A stretch of 64,000 nt of DNA from Eledone cirrhosa (Eukaryota; Mollusca; Cephalopoda; Octopoda; Eledonidae), in the NCBI GenBank assembly GCA_964016885.1, contig OZ024747.1, forward strand, positions 61,795,897-61,859,896. The letters are read 5' to 3'. The translations under genes were made by a program, and so were the position numbers. Positions 40,601 through 51,168 of this stretch are shown piece after piece (the first letter of the stretch is position 1; each line of letters opens with the position of its first letter). The notes beneath the pieces are model-generated. The model was not told where the DNA came from, searched no databases, and saw nothing but the letters and a program-made list of their open reading frames with translations.

Positions 40601-43600
40601 CTCGTTCTGGACTCAGCCTCGTTCTGGACGCAGCCTCTTTCTGGACGCAGCCTCGTTCTGGACGCAGCCTCGTTCTGGACTCAGCCTCGTTCTGGACGCA
40701 GCCTCGTTCTGGAAGCAGCCTCGTTCTGGACTCAGCCTCGTTCTGGACGCAGCCTCGTTCTGGACTCAGCCTCGTTCTGGACGCAGCCTCGTTCTGGACT
40801 CAGCCTCGTTCTGGACTCAGCCTCGTTCTGGACTCAGCCTCGTTCTGGACTCAGCCTCGTTCTGGACACAGCCTCGTTCTGAACTCAGCCTCGTTCTGGA
40901 CACAGCCTCGTTCTGGACTCAGCCTCGTTCTGGACTCAGCCTCGTTCTGGACTCAGCCTCGTTCTGGACCTAGCCTCGTTCTGGACGCAGCCTCGTTCTG
41001 GACGCAGCCTCGTTCTGGACTCAGCCTCGTTCTGGACGCAGCCTCGTTCTGGACTCAGCCTCGTTCTGGACGCAGCCTCGTTCTGGACTCAGCCTCGTTC
41101 TGGACTAAGCCTCGTTCTGGACTCAGCCTCGTTCTGGACACAGCCTCGTTCTGAACTCAGCCTCGTTCTGGACACAGCCTCGTTCTGGATTCAGCCTCGT
41201 TCTAGACTCAGCCTCGTTCTGGACTCAGCCTCGTTCTGGACTCAGCCTCGTTCTGGACACAGCCTCGTTCTGGACACAGCCTCGTTCTGAACTCAGCCTC
41301 GTTCTGGACACAGCCTCGTTCTGGACTCAGCCTCGTTCTGGACGCAGCCTCGTTCTGGACTCAGCCTCGTTCTGGACGCAGCCTCGTTCTGGACTCAGCC
41401 TCGTTCTGGACTCAGCCTCGTTCTGGACTCAGCCTCGTTCTGGACACAGCCTCGTTCTGGACACAGCCTCGATCTGAACTCAGCCTCGTTCTGGACACAG
41501 CCTCGTTCTGGACTCAGCCTCGTTCTGGACTCAGCCTCGTTCTGGACTCAGCCTCGTTCTGGACGCAGCCTCGTTCTGGACTCAGCCTCGTTCTGAACTC
41601 AGCCTCGTTCTGGACGCAGCCTCGTTCTGGACGCAGCCTCGTTCTGGACACAGCCTCGTTCTGAACTCAGCCTCGTTCTGGACACAGCCTCGTTCTGGAC
41701 TCAGCCTCGTTCTGGACTCAGCCTCGTTCTGGACGCAGCCTCGTTCTGGACGCAGCCTCGTTCTGGACGCAGCCTCGTTCTGGACTCAGCCTCGTTCTGG
41801 ACGCAGCCTCGTTCTGGACGCAGCCTCGTTCTGGACTCAGCCTCGTTCTGGACGCAGCCTCGTTCTGGACTCAGCCTCGTTCTGGACTCAGCCTCGTTCT
41901 GGACGCAGCCTCGTTCTGGACTCAGCCTCGTTCTGGACTCAGCCTCGTTCTGGACTCAGCCTCGTTCTGGACACAGCCTCGTTCTGAACTCAGCCTCGTT
42001 CTGGACTCAGCCTCGTTCTGGACGCAACCTCGTTCTGGACTCAGCCTCGTTCTGGACTCAGCCTCGTTCTGGACGCAGCCTCGTTCTGGACTCAGCCTCG
42101 TTCTGGACGCAGCCTCGTTCTGGACTCAGCCTCGTTCTGGACGCAGCCTCGTTCTGGACTCAGCCTCGTTCTGGACTAAGCCTCGTTCTGGACTCAGCCT
42201 CGTTCTGGACACAGCCTCGTTCTGGACACAGCCTCGTTCTGAACTCAGCCTCGTTCTGGACACAGCCTCGTTCTGGACTCAGCCTCGTTCTGGACTCAGC
42301 CTCGTTCTGGACTCAGCCTCGTTCTGGACTCAGCCTCGTTCTGGACACAGCCTCGTTCTGGACACAGCCTCGTTCTGAACTCAGCCTCGTTCTGGACACA
42401 GCCTCGTTCTGGACTCAGCCTCGTTCTGGACGCAGCCTCGTTCTGGACTCAGCCTCGTTCTGGACGCAGCCTCGTTCTGGACTCAGCCTCATTCTGGACT
42501 CAGCCTCGTTCTGGACTCAGCCTCGTTCTGGACACAGCCTCGATCTGAACTCAGCCTCGTTCTGGACACAGCCTCGTTCTGGACTCAGCCTCGTTCTGGA
42601 CTCAGCCTCGTTCTGGACGCAGCCTCGTTCTGGACTCAGCCTCGTTCTGAACTCAGCCTCGTTCTGGACGCAGCCTCGTTCTGGACGCAGCCTCGTTCTG
42701 GACACAGCCTCGTTCTGAACTCAGCCTCGTTCTGGACACAGCCTCGTTCTGGACTCAGCCTCGTTCTGGACTCAGCCTCGTTCTGGACGCAGCCTCGTTC
42801 TGGACGCAGCCTCGTTCTGGACTCAGCCTCGTTCTGGACGCAGCCTCGTTCTGGACGCAGCCTCGTTCTGGACTCAGCCTCGTTCTGGACGCAGCCTCGT
42901 TCTGGACTCAGCCTCGTTCTGGACACAGCCTCGTTCTGGACACAGCCTCGTTCTGAACTCAGCCTCGTTCTGGACACAGCCTCGTTCTGGACTCAGCCTC
43001 GTTCTGGACGCAGCCTCGTTCTGGACGCAGCCTCGTTCTGGACTCAGCCTCGTTCTGGACGCAGCCTCGTTCTGGACTCAGCCTCGTTCTGGACGCAGCC
43101 TCGTTCTGGACGCAACCTCGTTCTGGACGCAGCCTCGTTCTGGACTCAGCCTCGTTCTGGACTCAGCCTCGTTCTGGACACAGCCTCGTTCTGAACTCAG
43201 CCTCGTTCTAGTACACAGCCTCGTTCTGGACTCAGCCTCGTTCTGGACTCAGCCTCGTTCTGGACTCAGCCTCGTTCTGGACTCAGCCTCGTTCTGGACA
43301 CAGCCTCGTTCTGGACACAGCCTCGTTCTGAACTCAGCCTCGTTCTGGACACAGCCTCGTTCTGGACTCAGCCTCGTTCTGGACGCAGCCTCGTTCTGGA
43401 CTCAGCCTCGTTCTGGACGCAGCCTCGTTCTGGACTCAGCCTCGTTCTGGACTCAGCCTCGTTCTGGACTCAGCCTCGTTCTGGACTCAGCCTCGTTCTG
43501 GACGCAACCTCGTTCTGGACGCAGCCTCGTTCTGGACTCAGCCTCGTTCTGGAATCAGCCTCGTTCTGAACTAGCCTCGTTCTGGACGCAGCCTCGTTCT

Positions 43601-46600
43601 GGACGCAGCCTCGTTTGGACTCAGCCTCGTTCTGGACACAGCCTCGTTCTGGACTCAGCCTCGTTCTGGACTCAGCCTCGTTCTGGACTCAGCCTCGTTC
43701 TGGACTCAGCCTCGTTCTGGACTCAGCCTCGGTCTGGACACAGCCTCGTTCTGGACTCAGCCTCGTTCTGGACACAGCCTCGTTCTGGACGCAGCCTCGT
43801 TCTGAACTCAGCCTCGTTCTGGGCGCAGCCTCGTTCTGGACGCAGCCTCGTTTGGACTCAGCCTCGTTCTGGACACAGCCTCGTTCTGGACTCAGCCTCG
43901 TTCTGGACTCAGCCTCGTTCTGAACTCAGCCTCGTTCTGGACGCAGCCTCGTTCTGGACTCAGCCTCGTTCTGGACTCAGCCTCGTTCTGGACACAGCCT
44001 CGTTCTGGACTCAGCCTCTTTCTGGGCTCAGCCTCGTTCTGGACGCAGCCTCGTTCTGGACGCAGCCTCGTTCTGGACGCAGCCTCGTTTTGGACGCAGC
44101 CTCGTTCTGGACTCAGCCTCGTTCTGGACGCAGCCTCGTTCTGGACTCAGCCTCGTTCTGGACTCAGTCTCGTTCTGGACTCAGCCTCGTTCTGAACTCA
44201 GCCTTGTTCTGGACTCAGCCTCGTTCTGGACTCAGCCTCGTTCTGGACGCAGCCTCGTTCTGGACGCAGCCTCGTTCTGGACTCAGCCTCGTTCTGGACG
44301 CAGCCTCGTTCTGGACTCAGCCTCGTTCTGGACGCAGCCTCGTTCTGGACTCAGCCTCGTTCTGGACTCAGCTTCGTTCTGGACTCAGCCTCGTTCTGGA
44401 CGCAGCCTCGTTCTGGACTCAGCCTCGTTCTGGACTCAGCCTCGTTCTGGACTCAGCCTCGTTCTGGACACAGCCTCGTTCTGAACTCAGCCTCGTTCTG
44501 GACACAGCCTCGTTCTGGACTCAGCCTCGTTCTGGACTCAGCCTCGTTCTGGACTCAGCCTCGTTCTGGACTCAGCCTCGTTCTGGACACAGCCTCGTTC
44601 TGGACACAGCCTCGTTCTGAACTCAGCCTCGTTCTGGACACAGCCTCGTTCTGGACTCAGCCTCGTTCTGGACGCAGCCTCGTTCTGGACTCAGCCTCGT
44701 TCTGGACGCAGCCTCGTTCTGGACTCAGCCTCGTTCCGGACTCAGCCTCGTTCTGGACTCAGCCTCGTTCTGGACACAGCCTCGTTCTGGACAAAGCCTC
44801 GTTCTGAACTCAGCCTCGTTCTGGACACAGCCTCGTTCTGGACTCAGCCTCGTTCTGGACTCAGCCTCGTTCTGAACTCAGCCTTGTTCTGGACTCAGCC
44901 TCGTTCTGGACTCAGCCTCGTTCTGGACACAGCCTCGTTCTGAACTCAGCCTCGTTCTGGACTCAGCCTCGTTCTGGTCTCAGCCTCGTTCTGGAATCAG
45001 CCTCGTTATGGACGCATCCTCGTTCTGGAATCAGCCTCGTTCTGGACGCAGCCTCGTTCTGAACTCAGCCTCGTTCTCGACACAGCCTTGTTCTGGACTC
45101 AGCCTCGTTCATGTCTCAGCCTCGTTCTGGACGCAGCCTCGTTCTGGACGCAGCCTCGTTCTGGACGCAGCCTCGTTCTAGACGCCGCCTCGATCTGGAC
45201 GCAGCCTCGTTCTGGACTCAGCCTCGTTCTGGACGCAGCCTCGTTCTGGACTCAGCCTCGTTCTGGACTCAGCCTCGTTCTGGACTCAGCCTCGTTCTGG
45301 ACCCAGCCTCGTTCTGGACTCAGCTTCGTTCTGGACTCAGCCTCGTTCTGGTCTCAGCCTCGTTCTGGACTCAGCCTCGTTCTCGACACAGCCTCGTTCT
45401 GGACTCAGCCTCGTTCTGGACTCAGCCTCGTTCTGGACGCAACCTCGTTCTGGACGCAGCCTCGTTCTGGACTAAGCCTCATTCTGGACTCAGCCTCGTT
45501 CTGGACTCAGCCTCGTTCTGGTCTCAGCCTCGTTCTGGACTCAGCCTCGTTCTCGACACAGCCTCGTTCTGGACTCAGCCTCGTTCTGGACTCAGCCTCG
45601 TTCTGGATGCAACCTCGTTCTGGACGCAGCCTCGTTCTGGACTCAGCCTCGTTCTGGACTCAGCTTCGTTCTGGACGCAGCCTCGTTCTGGACGCAGCCT
45701 CGTTCTGGACTCAGCCTCGTTCTGGACGCAGCCTCGTTCTGGACTCAGCCTCGTTCTGGACGCAGCCTCGTTCTGGACTCAGCCTCGTTCTGGACACAGC
45801 CTCGTTCTGGACTCAGCCTCGTTCTGGACTCAGCCTCGTTCTGGACTCAGCCTCATTCTGGACTCAGCCACGTTCTGGACACAGCCTCGTTCTGAACTCA
45901 GCCTCGTTCTGGACACAGCCTCGTTCTGGACTCAGCCTCGTTCTGGACGCAGCCTCGTTCTGGACTCAGCCTCGTTCTGGACGCAGCCTCGTTCTGGACT
46001 CAGCCTCGTTCTGGACTCAGCCTCGTTCTGGACTCAGCCTCGTTCTGGACACAGCCTCGTTCTGGACACAGCCTTGTTCTGAACTCAGCCTCGTTCTGGA
46101 CACAGCCTCGTTCTGGACTCAGCCTCGTTCTGGACTCAGCCTCGTTCTGGACTCAGCCTCGTTCTGGACACAGCCTCGTTCTGGACACAGCCTCGTTCTG
46201 AACTCAGCCTCGTTCTGGACACAGCCTCGTTCTGGACTCAGCCTCGTTCTGGACTCAGCCTCGTTCTGGACTCAGCCTCGTTCTGGTCTTAGCCTCGTTC
46301 TGGACTCAGCCTCGTTCTCGACACAGCCTCGTTCTGGACTCAGCCTCGTTCTGGACTCAGCCTAGTTCTGGACGCAACCTCGTTCTGGACGCAGCCTCGT
46401 TCTGGACTCAGCCTCGTTCTGGACTCAGCCTCGTTCTGGACGCAGCCTCGTTCTGGACGCAGCCTCGTTCTGCACTTAGCCTCGTTCTGGACGCAGCCTC
46501 GTTCTGGACTCAGCCTCGTTCTGGACTCAGCCTCGTTCTGGACTCAGCCTCGTTCTGGACTCAGCCTCGTTCTGGACTCAACCTCGTTCTGGACACAGCC

Positions 46601-47060
46601 TCGTTCTGGACACAGCCTCGATCTGAACTCAGCCTCGTTCTGGACACAGCCTCGTTCTGGACTCAGCCTCGTTCTGGACTCAGCCTCGTTCTGGACTCAG
46701 CCTCGTTCTGGACGCAGCCTCGTTCTGGACTCAGCCTCGTTCTGAACTCAGCCTCGTTTTGAACTCAGCCTCGTTCTGGACGCAGCCTCGTTCTGGACGC
46801 AGCCTCGTTTGGACTCAGCCTCGTTCTGGACACAGCCTCGTTCTGGACTCAGCCTCGTTCTGGACTCAGCCTCGTTCTGGACTCAGCCTCGTTCTGGACT
46901 CAGCCTCGGTCTGGACACAGCCTCGTTCTGGACTCAGCCTCGTTCTGGACGCAGCCTCGTTCTGGACACAGCCTCGTTCTGGACGCAGCCTCGTTCTGAA
47001 CTCAGCCTCGTTCTGGGCGCAGCCTCGTTCTGGACGCAGCCTCGTTTGGACTCAGCCTCG
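29736..47060 (+). repeat. Recurrent 17A module with two 16-bp units
   Basis: A block of about 0.5 kb recurs at about 29736-30190, 34103-34625, 39712-40233 and 43571-44090, in part at 46759-47060, and in a related form near 9838-10160. In order it holds 'gaactagcc', a 16-bp 'gtttgg' unit, 'ctcggtctgg', 'gggcgcag', a second 'gtttgg' unit about 220-237 bp after the first, 'cctctttctgggctcag' and 'cgttttggacgcag'. Because rare units stay in the same order, these are copies of one ancestral block, not chance recurrence. Sequence between the copies is other 17A satellite, so the coordinates give the outer limits of the set. Confidence 0.7.
36394..44090 (+). repeat. Tandem duplication of 3,840 bp within 17A
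   Basis: Copy one is 36394-40233 and copy two about 40234-44090. Over long stretches the bases match at an offset of 3,840 bp, with only isolated differences seen: 'cctctttctgg' at about 40637 against 'cctcgttctgg' at 36797, and 'ttctagactc' at about 41213 against 'ttctggactc'. After about 39490 the offset becomes 3,857 bp, because copy one lacks one 17-bp unit there ('gaacacag' against 'gaactcag' plus 'ggacacag'). Apparent identity is well above 99%, making this the youngest-looking event in the window. It could also be an assembly duplication. Confidence 0.9.
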
Positions 47061-47466
47061 TTCTGGACACAGCCTCGTTCTGGACTCAGCCTCGTTCTGG
47101 ACTCAGCCTCGTTCTGGTCTCAGCCTCGTTCTGGAATCAGCCTCGTTATGGACGCAGCCTCGTTCTGGAATCAGCCTCGTTCTGGACTCAGCCTCGTTCT
47201 GGACTCAGCCTCGTTCTGGACTCAGCCTCGTTCTGGACGCAGCCTCGTTCTGGACGCAGCCTCGTTCTGGACGCAGCCTCGTTCTGGACGCAGCCTCGTT
47301 CTGGACGCAGCCTCGTTCTGGACGCAGCCTCGTTCTGGACGCAGCCTCGTTCTGGACTCAGCCTCGTTCTGGACTCAGCCTCGTTCTGGACGCAGCCTCG
47401 TTCTGGACTCAGCCTCGTTCTGGACTCAGCCTCGTTCTGGACTCAGCCTCGTTCTGAACTCAGCCT

Positions 47467-47548
47467 CAGTTTCACTTTGGAGGTGAATATTGCAACAGTT
47501 TCACTTTGGAGGTGAATATTACTACAGTTTCACTTTGGAGGTGAAATT
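47467..47548 (+). repeat. 29-bp boundary module, copy 1
   Basis: Three units of 29 bp begin at 47467, 47496 and 47525, each starting 'cagtttcactttggaggtga'. They sit exactly between the 17A array and the AT-rich 29-bp satellite. Each unit contains short inverted arms, ttcac and gtgaa, around a 7-nt centre. The third unit runs into 'gtgaaatttcac', a perfect 12-bp palindrome that passes directly into the next satellite. Sharing a 29-bp period with that satellite suggests a common origin, although the sequences otherwise differ. Confidence 0.9.
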
Positions 47549-49540
47549 TCACAGTATTTATCAATCAGTACTACATTTCACAGTATGTATTAATCAGTAC
47601 AAATTAATACTGGTTAATATATCAGTACAAATTAGTACTGGCTAATATATACTACTGTGAAATATGGTACTGGGTGATAAATACTGTGAAATGTAGTACT
47701 AATTGATAAATACTGTGAAATGTAGTACTCATTGATAAATACTGTGAAATCTAGTACTGATTGATAAATACTGTGAAATGTAGTACTGATTGATAAATGC
47801 TGTGAAATGTAGTACTGGCTAATATATACTAGTGTGAAATGTAGTACTGGCTGTATTTATTAATCAGTACTACATTTCACAGTATTTATCAATCAGTACT
47901 ACATTTCTCAGCATTTATCAGTACTACATTTCACAGTACTTCTCAGCCAGTATTACATTTCACAGTAGTACATATTAGTCAGTACTACATTTCACAGCAT
48001 TTATCAATCAGTACTGCATTTCACAGTATTTATCAATCAGTACTACATTTTACAGTCTTTATCAGCCAGTACTACATTTCACAGTAGTATATATTAGCCA
48101 GTACTACATTTAACAGCATTTATCAATCAGTACTACATTTCACAGTATTTATCAATTAGTACTACATTTCACAGTATTTATCAATCAGTACTACATTTCA
48201 CAGTATTTATCAATCAGTACTACATTTCACAGTATTTATTAATCAGTACTACATTTCACAGTAGTATATATTAGCCAGTACTACCTTTCACGTTATTTAT
48301 CAATCAGTACTACATTTCACAGTATTATATATTAGCCAGTACTACATTTCACAGTATTATATATCAGCGAGTACTACATTTCACAGTATTATATATCAGC
48401 CAGTACTACATTTCACTGTATATATATCAGCCCGTGAAATGTAGTACTGATTGATAAATACTGTGAAATGTAGTACGGTTTGATAAATACTGTGAAATGT
48501 AGTACTGGCTAATATATACTACTGTGAAATGTAGTACTGATTGATAAATACTGTGAAATGTAGTACTGATTGATAAATACTGTGAAATGTAGTACTGGCT
48601 AATATATACTACTGTTAAATGTAGTACTGGCTGAAAATTCTGTGAAATGTAGTACTGATTAATAAATACTGTGAAATGTAGTACTGGCTAATATATAATA
48701 CTGTGAAATGTAGCACGGATTGATAAATACTGTGAAATGTAGTACTGATTGATAAATACTGTGAAATGTAGTTCTGATTGATAAATACTGTGAAATGTAG
48801 TACTGGCTAATATATACTACTGTGAAATGTAGTACTGGCTGTATTTATTAATCAGTACTACATTTCACAGTATTTATCAATCAGTACTACATTTCACAGC
48901 ATTTATCAGTACTACATTTCACAGTACTTATCAGCCAGTATTACATTTCACAGTAGTATATATTAGTCAGTACTACATTTCACAGCATTTATCAATCAGT
49001 ACTGCATTTCACAGTATTTATCAATCAGTACTACATTTCACAGTATTTATCAATCAGTACTACATTTCACAGTATTTATCAATCAGCCAGTACTACATTT
49101 CAATGTATATATATCAGCCAGTACTACATTTCACAGTATTTATTAATCAGTACTAGATTTCACGGTAGTATATATTAGCCAGTACTACATTTCACAGTAG
49201 TATATATTAGCCAGTACTACATTTCACAGCATTTAGTAGTGATTGCACTACTACAATTCACAGTATTTATCAGTCAGTACTTCATTTCACAGTATTATAT
49301 ATCAGCCAGTACTACGTTTCACAGCATTTATCAATCAGTACTACATTTCATGGTATTTATAAATCAGTATTTATCAGCCAGTACCACATTTCACAGTATT
49401 ATATATCAGCCAGTACTACATTTCACAGTATTTATCAATCAGTACTACATTTCACAGTAGTATATACATTTCACAGTACTGCATTTCACAGTATATATCA
49501 ATCAGTACTAGATTTCACAGTATTTATCAAATACTGTGAA
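47549..49540. repeat. AT-rich 29-bp satellite in alternating orientation, array 1
   Basis: The unit is 29 bp with core tactacatttcacagtattt; a variant of about 32 bp carries 'agtagtatatattagcc'. Orientation flips along the array. It reads as the core at about 47549-47604, as its complement at 47606-47851, as the core at 47852-48430, as the complement at 48432-48840 and as the core at 48841-49527, ending in a short complement piece before satellite 17B. Flip points are sharp and recur with the same sequence: 'gtactggctg' meeting 'tatttattaatcag' for complement-to-core, and 'tatatatcagcccgtgaaat' for core-to-complement. Open frames here are short and low in complexity. Confidence 0.95.
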
Positions 49541-50753
49541 ATGCAGACCCGGCTATGGGCTCGACCCGGCTATGGGCTCGCCCCGGCTATGGGCTCGACC
49601 CGGCTATGGGCTCAACTCGGTATGGGCTCGTCCCGGCTATGGGCTCGACCCGGCTATGGGCTCGACCCGGCTAGGGACTCGACCCGGCTAGGGGCTCGTC
49701 CCGGCTATGGGCTCCACCCGGCTATGGGCTCGACACGGCTATGGGCTCGACCCGGCTATGGGCTCGACCCCGCGATGTGCTCGACCCGGCTATGGGCTCG
49801 ACCCGCTATGGGCTCGACCCGGCTATGGGCTCGTCCTAACGGTGGGCTCGACCCGTCTATGGGCTCGACCCGGCTATGGGCTCGACCCGGCTATGGGCTC
49901 GACTAAGATATGGGCTCGTCACGGCTATGGGCTCGACCCGGCTATGGGCTCGACCAGGCTATGGGCTAGTCCCGGCATTGTACTCGACCCGGATATGGGC
50001 TCGACCCGGCTATGGGCTCGACCCGGCTAGAGGCTCGACCCGGCTAGGGGCTCGTCTCGGCTAGGGGCTCGTCTCGGATACGGGCTCGACCCGGTATGGG
50101 CTCATCCCGGCTATGGGCTCGTCCCGGATATGGGCTCGTCCCGGCTATGGGCTCGACCCGGCTATGGGCTCGTCCCGGCCATGGGCTCGACCCGGCTATG
50201 GGCTCGTCCCGGCTATGGGCTCGACACGGCTATGGGCTCGACCCGGCTATGGGCTCGACCCGGCTATGGGCTCGACCCGGCTAGGGGCTCGTCTCGGCTA
50301 TGGGCTCGACACGGCTATGGGCTCGACCCGGTTATGGGCTCGACCAGCTATGGGCTCGACCCGGCTATGGGAACGTCCTAACTATGGGCTCGACCCGGCT
50401 ATGGGCTCGACCCGGCTATGGGCTCGACCCGGCAATGGACTCGTCCCGGTTATTGGCTCGTCCCGGCTATGGGCTCGTCCCGGCTATGGGCTCGACCCGG
50501 CTATGGGCTCGTCCCGGCTATGGGCTCGACCCGGCTATGGGCTCGACCCGGCCATGGGCTCGACCCTGCTATGGGCTCGACCCGCCATGGGCTCGTCCCG
50601 ACTATGGGCTCGACCCGGCTATGGGCTTGTCCCGGCTTAGGGCTCGACCCGGCTATGGGCTCGACCCGGCTAAGGGCACGACCCGGCTATGGGCTCGACC
50701 CGGCTATCGGCTCGACCCGGCTATGGGCTCGTCCCGGCTATGGACTCGACCCG
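49541..50753 (+). repeat. 17-bp satellite 17B, GC-rich
   Basis: About 71 units of ctcgacccggctatggg follow one another, with variants such as ctcgtcccgg, 'ctaggggctcg' and 'ccatgggctcg'. The unit is about 71% GC and has two CpG sites, in tcga and ccgg, in sharp contrast to the AT-rich satellite on its left. The period equals that of 17A. Aligned from 'ctc', the two consensus units agree at 10 of 17 positions, so common descent is possible but not shown. Open frames of up to 175 codons wholly inside this array (longer ones run on into 17A) translate as a 17-residue repeat of the type GSTRLWARPGYGLDPAM and are period artefacts. Confidence 0.95.
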
Positions 50754-51086
50754 GACTCAGCCTCATTCTGGACTCAGCCTCGTTCTGGACTCAGCCTCGT
50801 TCTGGACGCAGCCTCGTTCTGGACGCAGCCTCGTTCTGGACTCAGCCTCGTTCTGGACTCAGCCTCGTTCTGGACGCAGCCTCGTTCTGGACGCAGCCTC
50901 GTTCTGGACTCAGCCTCGTTCTGGACGCAGCCTCGTTCTGGACGCAGCCTCGTTCTGGACTAAGCCTCGTTCTGGACGCAGCCTCGCTCTGGACGCAGCC
51001 TCGCTCTGGACGCAGCCTCGTTCTGGACGCAGCCTCGTTCTGGACGCAGCCTCGTTCTGGACGCAGCCTCGTTCTGGACGCAGCCT
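50754..51086 (+). repeat. 17A satellite, short second block
   Basis: About 19 units of the 17A type follow satellite 17B. The switch occurs inside 'ctcgacccggactcagcctc', where 'cccggactcag' resembles the 17A string 'tctggactcag', suggesting exchange at short similarity. The block lacks the gaactcag class and is rich in cgcag units; two adjacent units read 'cgctctgg'. It ends with the same 'cagcctcagtttcac' junction as the main array at 47461, so it is probably the left flank of a duplicated 17A-to-29-bp boundary. Confidence 0.95.
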
Positions 51087-51168
51087 CAGTTTCACTTTGG
51101 AGGTGAATATTGCACCAGTTTCACTTTGGAGGTGAATATTACAACAGTTTCACTTTGGAGGTGAAATT
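51087..51168 (+). repeat. 29-bp boundary module, copy 2
   Basis: Three units start at 51087, 51116 and 51145, exactly 3,620 bp after those of copy 1. Only a few bases differ, for example 'tgcaccag' against 'tgcaacag'. The module again separates 17A from the AT-rich 29-bp satellite and ends in the same gtgaaatttcac palindrome. Its presence in both places shows that the boundary itself was duplicated. Confidence 0.9.

Larger units (their letters stand above)
1..47466 (+). repeat. 17-bp satellite 17A, main array
   Basis: The unit ctcagcctcgttctgga repeats head to tail about 2,790 times without any unrelated insertion and continues past the left edge of the window. Most variation sits in the 'ggactcag' part, giving four common classes: ggactcag, ggacgcag, ggacacag and gaactcag. 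Rarer forms are ggtctcag, ggaatcag, ggattcag, cgacacag and ggactaag. Length variants also occur: a 16-bp 'cgtttggac' unit (for example 1563, 3262, 4825, 29781, 34148), a short 'ctgtcacag' unit (5644, 13098, 18380, 22323) and a longer 'ctagtacacag' unit (29376, 33743, 39369, 43209). These length variants recur in the same local context, so they mark copied blocks. The unit is about 59% GC with one CpG. No promoter, gene or mobile element is seen inside. Function is unknown; tandem satellite heterochromatin is the inference. Confidence 0.98.

Noticed and set aside
45088..46365. 425-codon open frame in 17A, and about 50 others on both strands
   Set aside because: They translate the 17-bp unit in rotating phase and mostly start at TTG or GTG. 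Composition follows the satellite exactly, and no non-repeat residues or domains are present. Not genes.
1..47466. CRISPR-like array
   Set aside because: There are no spacers; units abut directly and the context is eukaryotic.
1..47466. Polymerase III box B in 'gttctggactc' of 17A
   Set aside because: Only partly like GTTCGANTC; the two central consensus positions do not match and no box A is nearby.
1..50753. CENP-B box in a 17-bp unit
   Set aside because: The length matches, but neither 17A nor 17B contains the essential TTCG....A..CGGG pattern; 17A has ctcg and lacks cggg, and 17B has ctcg with different spacing.
49541..51135. Open frames reading MGSTRLWARPGYGLDPA-like repeats through 17B
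   Set aside because: Same period artefact for the second 17-bp satellite. Although ATG codons occur in 'ctatggg', the frames exist in every phase and run on into 17A.
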